Numbered from the stretch's first letter, positions 9,266 through 17,223 are shown. The stretch: DNA of 64,000 nt from Streptomyces rhizosphaerihabitans (GCF_025399795.1 NZ_JAODTZ010000048.1:22889-86888); one strand, 5' to 3'. Numbers and translations are program-made. Notes: generated by a model from the sequence alone, not told the origin.

Positions 9266-9853
9266 ATGACCCGCGTGATCGCCGGCCGGGCCGGCGGACG
9301 CCGTCTGGCCGTCCCGCCGGGCACCGGCACCCGCCCCACGTCCGACCGGGCGCGCGAGGGACTCTTCTCCACCTGGCAGTCCCTGCTCGGCGGCCCGCTG
9401 GAGGGCGAGCGCGTGCTCGACCTGTACGCGGGCTCGGGCGCCGTCGGCCTGGAGGCGCTCAGCCGCGGCGCCGGACACACCCTGCTCGTCGAGGCGGACG
9501 CCCGTGCGGCCAAGGTCATCCGCGACAACGTGAAGTCGCTCGGCCTGCCGGGCGCCGAGGTCAGAGCGGGCAAAGCGGAGCAGATCGTCCGGACGGCGGC
9601 GCCGGAGGCACCGTACGACCTGGTCTTCCTCGACCCTCCGTACGTCGTCCTGGACGACGATCTTCGGGAGATTCTGCTCACACTCCGGGCCGGGGGCTGG
9701 CTCGCGGAGGATGCGCTCGTCACCGTGGAGCGCAGCACCAGAGGCGGCGCATTCGGATGGCCGGACGGTTTTGAAGCCGTCAGGGCCCGTCGATACGGCG
9801 AGGGAACGTTTTGGTACGGTCGCGCCGCCTCTACGTGCGAAGACGCACGATGA
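9266..9853 (+). CDS. rsmD: 16S rRNA (guanine-N2)-methyltransferase RsmD
   Basis: RsmD methylates G966 (E. coli numbering) of 16S rRNA in the assembled small subunit, using S-adenosylmethionine. The 195-residue protein shows the SAM-binding motif DLYAGSGAVGLEALSRG at about residues 52-68 and the catalytic motif DLVFLDPPYV near 117, both diagnostic of this family. It starts at an ATG 68 bases after recG. coaD follows closely, the usual rsmD-coaD pairing in bacteria. Confidence 0.95.
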   Translation: MTRVIAGRAGGRRLAVPPGTGTRPTSDRAREGLFSTWQSLLGGPLEGERVLDLYAGSGAVGLEALSRGAGHTLLVEADARAAKVIRDNVKSLGLPGAEVRAGKAEQIVRTAAPEAPYDLVFLDPPYVVLDDDLREILLTLRAGGWLAEDALVTVERSTRGGAFGWPDGFEAVRARRYGEGTFWYGRAASTCEDAR

Positions 9854-9879
9854 CCGGACCGGAGAGCGAGGGACCACTG

Positions 9880-10359
9880 TTGCGCCGCGCCGTCTGTCCG
9901 GGGTCATTCGACCCCATCACCAATGGACACCTCGACATCATCGCCCGCGCCTCCCCGCTGTACGACGTCGTGCACGTCGTGGTGATGATCAATCAGTCGA
10001 AGAAGGGCCTGTTCACGGTCGACGAGCGGATCGAGCTGATCCGCGAGGTCACGGCCGAGTTCGGCAATGTCCAGGTCGAGGCCTACCACGGCCTCCTCGT
10101 CGACTACTGCAAGCAGCGGGACATCCCGGCCATCGTCAAGGGCCTGCGCGCGGTGAGCGACTTCGACTACGAACTCCAGATGGCCCAGATGAACTACGGC
10201 CTCTCGGGCGTGGAGACCCTGTTCATCCCGACCAGCCCCACTTACAGTTTCCTCTCCTCCTCACTGGTCAAGGAAGTCGCGAACTGGGGCGGTGACATCT
10301 CCCATCTGGTGCCGCCGGTGGTCCTTGCGGCGCTCAAGGAGCGGCTGGGCCAGGACTGA
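9880..10359 (+). CDS. coaD: Phosphopantetheine adenylyltransferase (PPAT)
   Basis: CoaD transfers AMP from ATP to 4'-phosphopantetheine to make dephospho-CoA, the penultimate step of coenzyme A synthesis, in the cytoplasm. The nucleotidyltransferase motif PGSFDPITNGHLDII is at the N terminus, and PTSPTYSFLSSSLVKE, near the C terminus, is the second family motif. A TTG at 9880, behind GCGAGGGA, gives a 159-residue protein beginning MRRAVCPGSF, the usual family length. An ATG at 9850 that overlaps the rsmD stop (ATGA) would add ten residues and is the alternative. Confidence 0.95.
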   Translation: MRRAVCPGSFDPITNGHLDIIARASPLYDVVHVVVMINQSKKGLFTVDERIELIREVTAEFGNVQVEAYHGLLVDYCKQRDIPAIVKGLRAVSDFDYELQMAQMNYGLSGVETLFIPTSPTYSFLSSSLVKEVANWGGDISHLVPPVVLAALKERLGQD

Positions 10360-10458
10360 GTGCCTGACAGCCCGTCACCCGGTGTCGGACGGGGCAGCAG
10401 TGGTCGTACAGTCGACCCGTCCGTCTCCATCACAGCTGTAGAGAGTGGCGAGCACACG

Positions 10459-11538
10459 GTGGACGTGCAGAAGAAGCTCGATGAGATCGTCGCGGCGGTC
10501 GGCAGTGCCCGTTCCATGCCCATGTCGGCCTCGTGCGTGGTCAACCGCGCCGACCTGCTGTCGATGCTGGAAGAGGTGCGCCAGGCGCTGCCCGGTTCCC
10601 TCGCCCAGGCGCAGGAGCTGATCGGCGGCCGCGAGGAGATGGTCGAGCGGGCCCGCCAGGAGGCCGAGCGGATCATCGAGACCGCGCATGCCGAGCGGGG
10701 CTCCCTGATCTCCGACACCGAGGTCGCCCGCCGCTCGCAGAACGAGGCGGACCGGATCCTCGCCGAGTCCCGCAAGGAGGCCGAGGAGATCCGCGCCGAG
10801 GCCGACGACTACGTCGACTCCAAGCTCGCCAACTTCGAGGTCGTCCTCACCAAGACCCTCGGCTCCGTCGGCCGCGGCCGCGAGAAGCTCCTCGGCTCCG
10901 GTCCGGGCCTCGACGAGCAGGGGTACGAGGACGAGGACGCCCCCGAGCGCAGTCACGACCCGGAGACCCTGCGCCGCAACGCCGACGAATACGTCGACAT
11001 CAAGCTCGGCGCCTTCGAGGCCGTCCTCGCCAAGACCCTGGAGGCCGTCGGCCACGGCCGGCGGAAGCTGCACGGCCGGATCGCCAGCGACGACCTCGGC
11101 GATCTGAGCGCCTTCGGTGACGACGGGACGCCCGGTGCGCACACCAGCGACGCCGACTACCTGGCCGGCCTCGCGGAGCTCTCCGACGTCCCGGAGCGGC
11201 CCGACCGGACCCCTGAGCCGGCCGCCCAGCCGTCCTACGGGCAGCAGCAGGAGGCGTACGCCTACCAGCAGCAGGCCGACCCGTACGGCTACCAGCAGCA
11301 GTACACCCAGCAGCAGGACGCCTACGGCTACCAGCAGGCGGACCCGTACGCCGCCTACCAGCAGCAGGGCTACGACCAGCAGCAGGCGTACGACCAGAAC
11401 CAGCAGGTCTACGCCCAGCAGCAGGCCCATGCCATGGATCAGCAGAACCACGCCCTCGACGAGGCCAGCCTCTTCGACACCAGCATGATCAGCGCGGAGC
11501 AGCTGAGGGCGTACGAGCAGGGGCGCGGCGGCCACTGA
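10459..11538 (+). CDS. Coiled-coil protein with Gln/Tyr-rich low-complexity tail
   Basis: From GTG 10459 the product is 359 residues, beginning MDVQKKLDEIVAAVGSARSM. Residues about 20-130 form a long charged coiled coil (AQAQELIGGREEMVERARQE and on), reminiscent of DivIVA-like or ATP-synthase-b-like stalks. Two related segments follow, both reading ADxYVDxKLxxFEVVLxKTL, which look like an internal duplication. Residues about 255-345 are Gln, Tyr, Ala and Asp rich (QQQADPYGYQQQYTQQQ). No catalytic motif or signal peptide was seen. The longer start at GTG 10360, abutting the coaD stop, would add 33 unconserved-looking residues. A cytoskeletal or septum/tip-associated role is possible but is only inference from the coiled coil. 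Confidence 0.75.
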   Translation: MDVQKKLDEIVAAVGSARSMPMSASCVVNRADLLSMLEEVRQALPGSLAQAQELIGGREEMVERARQEAERIIETAHAERGSLISDTEVARRSQNEADRILAESRKEAEEIRAEADDYVDSKLANFEVVLTKTLGSVGRGREKLLGSGPGLDEQGYEDEDAPERSHDPETLRRNADEYVDIKLGAFEAVLAKTLEAVGHGRRKLHGRIASDDLGDLSAFGDDGTPGAHTSDADYLAGLAELSDVPERPDRTPEPAAQPSYGQQQEAYAYQQQADPYGYQQQYTQQQDAYGYQQADPYAAYQQQGYDQQQAYDQNQQVYAQQQAHAMDQQNHALDEASLFDTSMISAEQLRAYEQGRGGH

Positions 11539-11713
11539 CCGCGGGGTCAGGAGGGGCGCGCACCGTCGGCCGGGACCGGCGGTACGGACCGGATTGGGCC
11601 GAGAGCGAAAGGTCCAGTATCCTGGCTCTTCGGTCGCGTGTACGTCCGCGATCCACGCTGCCCGCGGGACACCAAGGGCGGCGTTCCCTTGAGTTCGAAG
11701 ATCGAAAGCAGGA

Positions 11714-12358
11714 ATGGCTCTGAACGCCCGCCTCGACCACCGCAATCCTCTCGTGTTCGACACACACGAGCTGGGGCGGCGTCCTGGCGCGCTCCAGCGC
11801 CTGACCCGCACGATCGACGCTCCCAAGGATCTGGGGATCCAGGGTGTCATCGGAGTGCCGGAAGGTACCCCGATGGAGCTCGCGCTCCGTCTGGAGTCGG
11901 TCATGGACGGGGTGCTTGTCACAGGCACCGCCCGTGCATCGGCCAAGGGGGAGTGCGTAAGGTGTCTGGAGCCGCTTGAGCAGGTGCTCGCAGCGGATTT
12001 CCAGGAGATGTTCTCGTACCCTGACGCCGATGACCGGGGCCGCCCCAAGGCGGAGCCGGTCGACGACGCCGAGGACGACGAGGACACGCTCTTCCTCGAG
12101 GACGGCCTGTTCGACCTCGAACCCGTGCTGCGTGATGCGGTGGTGCTCGCACTGCCGATGCAGCCGGTGTGCCAGGACGACTGCCCGGGCCTGTGCTCCG
12201 AATGTGGAGCCCGGCTCGCGGACGACCCGGAGCACCACCATGACGCCGTCGACATCCGTTGGGCGGCACTGCAGGGACTCGCCGGTTCACTCGAAGATGG
12301 CGAGAAGGACGAGTTGAGCGGCGCCGAACCTGGCGTCGACGAGAAGCAGGAGAAGTAG
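11714..12358 (+). CDS. DUF177 (YceD-like) protein encoded upstream of rpmF
   Basis: The 214-residue product matches the DUF177/YceD family. Most bacteria encode it immediately upstream of rpmF, and it has been linked to 23S rRNA metabolism. Visible landmarks are GECVRCLEPLEQVLAADFQE in the middle and the cysteine cluster CQDDCPGLCSECG near residue 155, a probable zinc site. An acidic stretch (DDAEDDEDTLFLED) lies between. ATG 11714 is preceded by an A/G-rich stretch. rpmF starts 2 bases after the stop, so the two genes form one unit with rnc and mutM. Confidence 0.9.
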   Translation: MALNARLDHRNPLVFDTHELGRRPGALQRLTRTIDAPKDLGIQGVIGVPEGTPMELALRLESVMDGVLVTGTARASAKGECVRCLEPLEQVLAADFQEMFSYPDADDRGRPKAEPVDDAEDDEDTLFLEDGLFDLEPVLRDAVVLALPMQPVCQDDCPGLCSECGARLADDPEHHHDAVDIRWAALQGLAGSLEDGEKDELSGAEPGVDEKQEK

Positions 12359-12360
12359 CC

Positions 12361-12534
12361 GTGGCTGTTCCGAAGCGGAAGATGTCGCGCAGCAACACGC
12401 GCCACCGCCGGTCGCAGTGGAAGGCTGCGGTCCCCACCCTGGTTGCGTGCGAGCGCTGCCACGAGCCCAAGCTGCAGCACATCGCGTGCCCGGCTTGCGG
12501 CACCTATAACAAGCGCCAGGTCCTCGAGGTCTGA
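12361..12534 (+). CDS. rpmF: 50S ribosomal protein L32
   Basis: L32 is a small zinc-ribbon protein of the large subunit. The 57-residue product starts with GTG at 12361 (MAVPKRKMSRSNTRHRRSQW). It keeps the paired cysteines CERC and CPAC that bind zinc, so it is the zinc-containing C+ form rather than the zinc-independent paralogue. It lies between the DUF177 gene and rnc, the standard order. Confidence 0.97.
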   Translation: MAVPKRKMSRSNTRHRRSQWKAAVPTLVACERCHEPKLQHIACPACGTYNKRQVLEV

Positions 12535-12553
12535 GCGGCTGGTGAGAGGTCTG

Positions 12554-13411
12554 ATGTCTGACGCCAAGGCGGATCCGACCGCCAAGAAAAAGGCGGACAA
12601 CACAGCCTCGTCCCACACGCTTCTGGAAGGGCGGCTCGGCTACAAGCTCGAGTCCGCCCTTCTGGTGCGTGCGCTGACCCACCGTTCCTACGCGTACGAG
12701 AACGGCGGTCTGCCGACCAACGAGCGTCTGGAGTTCCTCGGGGACTCCGTACTGGGCCTCGTGGTCACGGACACGCTGTATCGCACCCACCCCGACCTGC
12801 CCGAAGGCCAGCTGGCCAAGTTGCGGGCCGCGGTGGTCAATTCTCGTGCGCTGGCGGAAGTGGGCCGCGGCCTCGAACTCGGCTCCTTCATCCGGCTCGG
12901 CCGGGGCGAGGAAGGCACGGGAGGCCGGGACAAGGCGTCCATCCTCGCCGACACCCTTGAAGCGGTGATCGGCGCCGTCTATCTCGACCAGGGGCTGGAG
13001 GCGGCGGGCGAACTCGTCCACCGGCTCTTCGACCCGCTGATCGAGAAGTCATCGAATCTTGGTGCCGGCCTGGACTGGAAGACCAGTCTCCAGGAACTCA
13101 CGGCGACCGAGGGGCTCGGAGTTCCCGAGTACCTGGTCTCGGAGACCGGCCCGGACCACGAGAAGGTCTTTACTGCTGCCGCCCGCGTCGGAGGCGTCTC
13201 GTACGGCACCGGCACCGGCCGCAGCAAGAAGGAGGCGGAGCAGCAGGCCGCGGAATCCGCGTGGCGTGCCATCCACTCCGCCGCGGACGAACGCGCGAAG
13301 TCGGCCCAGGCCGCCGAACAGGCGGCTCGTGCCGCCCAGCAGGCGGCTCAGGACGTCGAGGAGACCGCCGACACCTCCTCGACACCGACCACCGACACGG
13401 CCACGGCCTGA
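12554..13411 (+). CDS. rnc: Ribonuclease III
   Basis: RNase III cleaves double-stranded RNA in rRNA precursors and mRNAs. In S. coelicolor the same gene is absB, a global activator of antibiotic production. The 285-residue protein has the catalytic signature NERLEFLGDSVLGLV at about residues 55-70, the second acidic site DTLEAVIGAVYLDQG, and a C-terminal dsRNA-binding domain (DWKTSLQELTA to KKEAEQQAAESAW). An Ala/Gln/Thr-rich tail of about 45 residues follows the dsRBD. ATG 12554 starts 20 bases after the rpmF stop behind GAGAGGT. A longer in-frame ORF upstream overlaps rpmF and is not credible. Confidence 0.97.
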   Translation: MSDAKADPTAKKKADNTASSHTLLEGRLGYKLESALLVRALTHRSYAYENGGLPTNERLEFLGDSVLGLVVTDTLYRTHPDLPEGQLAKLRAAVVNSRALAEVGRGLELGSFIRLGRGEEGTGGRDKASILADTLEAVIGAVYLDQGLEAAGELVHRLFDPLIEKSSNLGAGLDWKTSLQELTATEGLGVPEYLVSETGPDHEKVFTAAARVGGVSYGTGTGRSKKEAEQQAAESAWRAIHSAADERAKSAQAAEQAARAAQQAAQDVEETADTSSTPTTDTATA

Positions 13412-13762
13412 CTCCTTCATCCAACTGAAGTACCCGCAGTACCCGCAGTACCCGCAGTACCCGTAGTACCCGTAGTACCAGCAGTACCAGCAGGACCGGA
13501 CCCCGTCGCAGCGCTCTCGCGCCGCGGCGGGGTCCACGCGTTGACGCGGCTCCGGCCCCGGACGGAGGCTGGAGCTGGAGCTGGAGCTGGAGCTGGAGCT
13601 GGAGCTGGAGCTGGAGCCGGAGCCGGGGAGGGCGCGGGCCGGCCCAACTCCTCGGCGGCTGCGTGCCGCTGGACCGGGACGAACCGCTCGCCGACGACCG
13701 CCGCCGAGCGCGATGTACCCTTCCGGCATCACCCGCTCAGCCCGCACCTTTGGAGGAGTCCC
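13412..13762. repeat. rnc-mutM gap carrying two different microsatellites
   Basis: Seven consecutive 9-mers, GTACCCGCA drifting to GTACCCGTA and GTACCAGCA, occupy 13430-13492. A second array of seven GGAGCT hexamers plus two GGAGCC occupies 13571-13624. The second array is read through by an artificial N-terminal extension of mutM (repeated Gly-Ala). A ribosome site GGAGGAG at 13752-13758 belongs to mutM. I see no gene in the gap. Confidence 0.85.
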
Positions 13763-14623
13763 GTGCCCGAGCTGCCCGAAGTCGAAGTCGTGCGGCGGGG
13801 CTTGGAGCGCTGGGTCACCGGGCGGGTCGTGAATTCGGTGGACGTACGGCATCCGCGGGCCGTGCGGCGGCATCCGGCGGGACCCGACGGCTTCGCGAAG
13901 GCGCTCGCCGGGCACCGGGTGGGCGAGGCGATGCGCCGCGGCAAGTACCTGTGGCTGCCGCTCGACGACTCGCCGTTCTCCGTGTTGGCGCACCTCGGTA
14001 TGAGCGGCCAGCTCCTCGTGCAGCCGGAGGACGCCGTCGAGGAGAAGCACCTGCGCGTCCGCATCCGCTTCGAGGACGACCGGGGCACCGAGCTGCGTTT
14101 CGTCGACCAGCGAACGTTCGGCGGGCTGTCGCTGCACGAGAACACGCCGGACGGCCTCCCCGACGTCATCGCACACATCGCCCGCGACCCGCTCGACCCC
14201 CTCTTCGACGACGCCGCGTTCCACACCGCGCTGCGGGCCCGCCGTACGACGGTCAAACGGGCTCTGCTCGACCAGTCGCTGATCAGCGGCGTCGGGAACA
14301 TCTACGCGGACGAGGCGCTCTGGCGCTCCAAGCTGCACTACGAACGCCCGACGGGGACCATGACCCGGCCGCGCACCGCCGAACTCCTCGGCCACATCCG
14401 CGACGTGATGAACGACGCCCTCGCCGTCGGCGGCACCAGCTTCGACAGCCTCTACGTCAACGTCAACGGTGAGTCGGGCTACTTCGACCGCTCGCTCGAC
14501 GCGTACGGGCGCGAGGGGGAGCCCTGCCACCGCTGCGGGACGCCGATGCGCCGGCGGGCCTGGATGAACCGCTCCAGCTACTTCTGCCCACGCTGCCAGC
14601 GGCCACCCCGCCCCGGAGTCTGA
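13763..14623 (+). CDS. mutM: Formamidopyrimidine-DNA glycosylase (Fpg/MutM)
   Basis: MutM removes 8-oxoguanine and formamidopyrimidines from DNA and nicks the abasic site. GTG 13763, with GGAGGAG five bases upstream, gives a 286-residue protein starting MPELPEVEVVRRGL. That supplies the catalytic Pro2 (after Met removal) and Glu3. The helix-two-turn-helix region holds LISGVGNIYADEALW, and the C-terminal zinc finger is CHRCGTPM, then CPRC. Location next to rnc is conserved in actinobacteria. The long upstream extension of this frame runs through a hexamer repeat and is rejected. Confidence 0.97.
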   Translation: MPELPEVEVVRRGLERWVTGRVVNSVDVRHPRAVRRHPAGPDGFAKALAGHRVGEAMRRGKYLWLPLDDSPFSVLAHLGMSGQLLVQPEDAVEEKHLRVRIRFEDDRGTELRFVDQRTFGGLSLHENTPDGLPDVIAHIARDPLDPLFDDAAFHTALRARRTTVKRALLDQSLISGVGNIYADEALWRSKLHYERPTGTMTRPRTAELLGHIRDVMNDALAVGGTSFDSLYVNVNGESGYFDRSLDAYGREGEPCHRCGTPMRRRAWMNRSSYFCPRCQRPPRPGV

Positions 14624-14663
14624 CCTCTGGGTCACCCGGCTCCGGAGTCTGACCTCTGGGTCA
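14613..14663. repeat. 22-bp direct repeat over the mutM stop codon
   Basis: The sequence from 14613 to 14634, which includes the mutM TGA, is repeated exactly at 14642-14663 with 7 bases between. A more degenerate third copy may follow to about 14690. Key shared core: GGAGTCTGACCTCTGGGTCA. Confidence 0.8.
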
Positions 14664-14711
14664 GCAGGTCCCGGTGTCCGATCTCCCGGGCGGCGCCCCC
14701 GGTCCGACCCC

Positions 14712-15179
14712 CTACGCCTCGGGCCGGGCCGCGCGCGTCTCGTCGTAGCGTCCGCGGGCCTCCAGGACGTCGTCCATGCGGCCCTCGACGAACGTGATGA
14801 GGGTCAGCAGCCGCTCGGCGACCTCGTGGCCCAGCGGTGTGAGGGTGTAGTCGACGCGCGGCGGGTTCGTGGGCCGCGCGTCGCGGTGCACCAGACCGTC
14901 ACGCTCCAGCGAGTGCAAGGTCTGAGAGAGCATCTTCTCGCTGACGCCGTCGACCCGGCGGCGCAGCTCGTTGAACCGGAACGTGCCGTCGTGGAGCGCT
15001 CCCAGCGTGAGCGAGCCCCAGCGGCCGGTGACGTTCTCCAGCGTGCCCCGCGAAGGGCAACCGCGGGCGAACACGTTGTACGCGAGGTCCTTGCCGTCGG
15101 CGCACACGGTGTTCTCGTCACTCTCGGCGCGTTCCGTGATCCGCGCGGACGATTCCATACCACCAGCATACTCAGCCAC
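14712..15179 (-). CDS. HxlR-family transcriptional regulator
   Basis: The 155-residue protein has the HxlR winged-helix core: CPSRGTLENVTGRWGSLTLGAL, then FRFNELRRRVDGVSEKMLSQ and TLHSLERDGLVHRDARP. HxlR proteins are small dimeric repressors or activators, often sensing electrophiles or redox stress through a cysteine. Here the candidate is the Cys in RGCPSRG. GTG 15179 is used as start; ATG 15158 is an alternative that trims seven residues. It is transcribed divergently from the membrane HTH gene at 15275. The dyad at 15201-15215 lies in the shared gap and is a likely autoregulatory site. The target gene is not obvious. Confidence 0.9.
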   Translation of the reverse strand: MAEYAGGMESSARITERAESDENTVCADGKDLAYNVFARGCPSRGTLENVTGRWGSLTLGALHDGTFRFNELRRRVDGVSEKMLSQTLHSLERDGLVHRDARPTNPPRVDYTLTPLGHEVAERLLTLITFVEGRMDDVLEARGRYDETRAARPEA

Positions 15180-15200
15180 AGCGCTGCCCAGGGGGTTGCA

Positions 15201-15215
15201 CTAACTCCTGGTTAG
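15201..15215. promoter_or_regulatory. Candidate HxlR operator
   Basis: CTAAC (15201-15205) and GTTAG (15211-15215) form a dyad with a 5-base centre. It lies 22 bases upstream of the GTG start of the HxlR gene, in a divergent gap. Short spaced dyads of this kind fit HxlR-family sites. No binding evidence exists here. Confidence 0.4.
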
Positions 15216-15274
15216 CCTTTGTGGGCTGGGCGGCCCGGACACTGGAACCAACCCAGCCGTATTGACGTGCAGAT

Positions 15275-16747
15275 ATGGGGAGTGCCTGGGATGCCGTCCC
15301 CGGATCGGGACATGACCGCACAGGCCGACGGATGGATGCGAGTACGGACCACATGGATGCAATCCACGATGACGTAGCGGAGTTCGCGTTACTGCTGATG
15401 CGTCTGAAGGAGCGCACAGACCGCAGCTACGCGGCGCTGGCCCGCCGTCTGGGCATGAATGCCTCCACGCTGCACCGCTATTGCGCCGGAGAGGCGGTTC
15501 CCCTGGACTTCTCCGGGATCGAGCGGTTCGCCGCGCTCTGCGGAGCCTCCCCCGAGGAACGCGTGGAGTTGCACCGCCGGTGGATCCTGGCAGTCGCGGC
15601 GCGGCAACGACCACGCCCATCCGATGCCAGGCGGGCACCGACGCCCCACGGCACCACCAGCACCGCGGTATCGGCAGCATCCGCGAGCCACAGAGGCCCG
15701 GCGGACGGGGCACCCGAGCCGATCTCGCCGGCCGATCCGCGCCCCGAGCCGATCTCGCCGACCGACCGGCGGCCTCGCACCGGGCGCCCCCGACGACGGC
15801 CCGTGCGATCGATAGCACTGGCGGCCTCGCTCGCCGTCGCGCTTGCCGGCCTCACCACATCTGCTGCCGGACCCCCCTCCGGTGGCGGTGGGTCGTCGGC
15901 CTCCGCCCGCACCGCACCGAAACCCTCAGCGCCGGGCAAGCACAGCGGCGGCAGGCCGCAGTCCGCTGCCGGACCTCCCTCCGGTGGCGGTGAGCCGTCG
16001 GCTTCCGCCCGCACCGCACCGAAACCCTCAGCGCCGGCCACGCACAGCGTCGGCAGCCCGCAGAAGAACCGGGCGAGCGGCGGCACGGTCCCACTGGCGA
16101 CCCCGCTCACCTGGACGGCCGACTCCCATCTCTGGCAACTCGAATGCGACCACGACTACGTCATCGCCAAGCCACCGCAGCAGGTCCCGCCGCCGCCGAC
16201 CCCGGGGGACGCCGCGGCGTGGGCCGCGTCCCAGCAGGCGGTGCACGGGCGCACCACCGATCTGCGGATCTCGGTGCAGGGACGCGGCTCCGACGCCGTC
16301 GTCCTGGAGGCACTGCACGTGCGCGTGGTCAACAGCATCACCCCCGCCGCCCGCCGGGGCATCGCCTACTCCATGTACGAAGGCTGCGGCGCCGTCCTCG
16401 CCCCCCGCTACTTCTCCGTGGACCTCGACGCGCACCGCCCGCTGGCCCGTTCGATGCCCGGCAACGACCCCGACAGACCGATCCCCGCGATCGACTTCCC
16501 GTACCGGGTGTCCCTGCAGGAGCCGGAGGTCCTGCTGGTCTCCGCGCGCACCGAGTCCTGCACCTGCGACTGGTACCTCGACCTCGACTGGTCCTCACAG
16601 GGCCGGACCGGCACGGTGCGCATCGACGACCACGGCCGCCCGTTCCGTACCACCAGCATCAAGGGGCTGCCGCACTACTGGTACCGCAACCCCTCTGGCT
16701 GGGTCCCCATGACCGCCGCCCACGACACGGCGGAAACCGGCGGCTGA
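15275..16747 (+). CDS. Membrane-anchored helix-turn-helix protein with extracellular domain
   Basis: The 490-residue product joins an N-terminal XRE-like helix-turn-helix at about residues 35-105 (SYAALARRLGMNASTLHRYC) to a Pro-rich linker. A single membrane segment follows at about 175-200 (SIALAASLAVALAGLTTSA), then a roughly 290-residue exported domain with a CDHDYV region and a CTCDWYLDLDW motif. This architecture fits a one-component transmembrane sensor/regulator, or a protein whose HTH serves another role. The linker after the membrane segment contains a tandem duplication of about 34 residues (SASARTAPKPSAP occurs twice). Starts at 15332 and 15353 are also possible. I do not recognise the exported domain. 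Confidence 0.75.
   Translation: MGSAWDAVPGSGHDRTGRRMDASTDHMDAIHDDVAEFALLLMRLKERTDRSYAALARRLGMNASTLHRYCAGEAVPLDFSGIERFAALCGASPEERVELHRRWILAVAARQRPRPSDARRAPTPHGTTSTAVSAASASHRGPADGAPEPISPADPRPEPISPTDRRPRTGRPRRRPVRSIALAASLAVALAGLTTSAAGPPSGGGGSSASARTAPKPSAPGKHSGGRPQSAAGPPSGGGEPSASARTAPKPSAPATHSVGSPQKNRASGGTVPLATPLTWTADSHLWQLECDHDYVIAKPPQQVPPPPTPGDAAAWAASQQAVHGRTTDLRISVQGRGSDAVVLEALHVRVVNSITPAARRGIAYSMYEGCGAVLAPRYFSVDLDAHRPLARSMPGNDPDRPIPAIDFPYRVSLQEPEVLLVSARTESCTCDWYLDLDWSSQGRTGTVRIDDHGRPFRTTSIKGLPHYWYRNPSGWVPMTAAHDTAETGG
15865..16068 (+). repeat. About 102-bp in-frame tandem duplication in the linker
   Basis: Two adjacent units of about 102 bp encode AGPPSGGG, then SASARTAPKPSAP, then a short variable end. 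The units differ at a few positions and preserve the reading frame. Confidence 0.75.
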
Positions 16748-16776
16748 CGAAGCGGCAGGCCCTCGCTGTACCCCCA

Positions 16777-16816
16777 ACTCGCCTCACCCCGCGTCCACTC
16801 GCCTCACCCCGCGTCC
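16777..16816. repeat. 20-bp direct tandem repeat
   Basis: ACTCGCCTCACCCCGCGTCC occurs twice in a row at 16777-16796 and 16797-16816, downstream of the membrane HTH gene. Confidence 0.85.
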
Positions 16817-16964
16817 TGGGTGCCCGAGGGCATGGGTGTACCAGGGGCGGGTGCATGGTGGGTGGGGTGTCGTGGTGCGATACGACGCTCGACTTCGGAG
16901 CGGTCAAACCGGAGGAATCCGGCCCGGCCGTGGACAAGAAGCCCCCAAGGCGGTCGGCGGGCGC

Positions 16965-17177
16965 ATGCCCGACTTCGCCGGCAAGTCGGTCAAAGCGGCG
17001 CGCGCAGCCCTGGATTCGGGGACGTCGATCACTGTCGACGACGTGTCGGGGGAGGACCGATTCGTCTTCCTGGAGTCGAACTGGCAGGTGTGCACGCAGA
17101 CCCCGGCGGCAGGGGTGTCCGTGAGCGGACAGCCGGTGACGCCGAAGGCCGTCAAGTTCGGCGAGGCCTGCCCGTAG
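16965..17177 (+). CDS. Small PASTA-domain protein, possibly a gene remnant
   Basis: From ATG 16965 the 70-residue product reads MPDFAGKSVKAARAALDSG and later NWQVCTQTPAAGVSVSGQPV. This is the fold signature of one PASTA domain, a peptidoglycan/beta-lactam-binding module normally found at the C terminus of larger exported proteins. There is no signal peptide or lipobox in this frame, although the frame is open back to ATG 16836. A neighbouring frame upstream reads plausible sequence (CDTTLDFGAVKPEESGPAVD) that breaks just before the PASTA start. A frameshifted or truncated larger gene is therefore possible. A terminator-like hairpin follows. Confidence 0.5.
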   Translation: MPDFAGKSVKAARAALDSGTSITVDDVSGEDRFVFLESNWQVCTQTPAAGVSVSGQPVTPKAVKFGEACP

Positions 17178-17192
17178 CCCCAGCCCACCAGT

Positions 17193-17223
17193 GAAGCCCC
17201 GGATCCGTACCGTCCGGGGCTTC
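17193..17223 (+). terminator. Hairpin terminator after the PASTA gene
   Basis: Arms GAAGCCCCGGA (17193-17203) and TCCGGGGCTTC (17213-17223) pair perfectly over 11 bases with a 9-base loop, 15 bases after the stop codon. Confidence 0.65.

Noticed and set aside
13541..13762. N-terminal extension of MutM with Gly-Ala repeats
   Set aside because: It translates the GGAGCT microsatellite. The real start at 13763 has an ideal ribosome site and the catalytic Pro-Glu N terminus.
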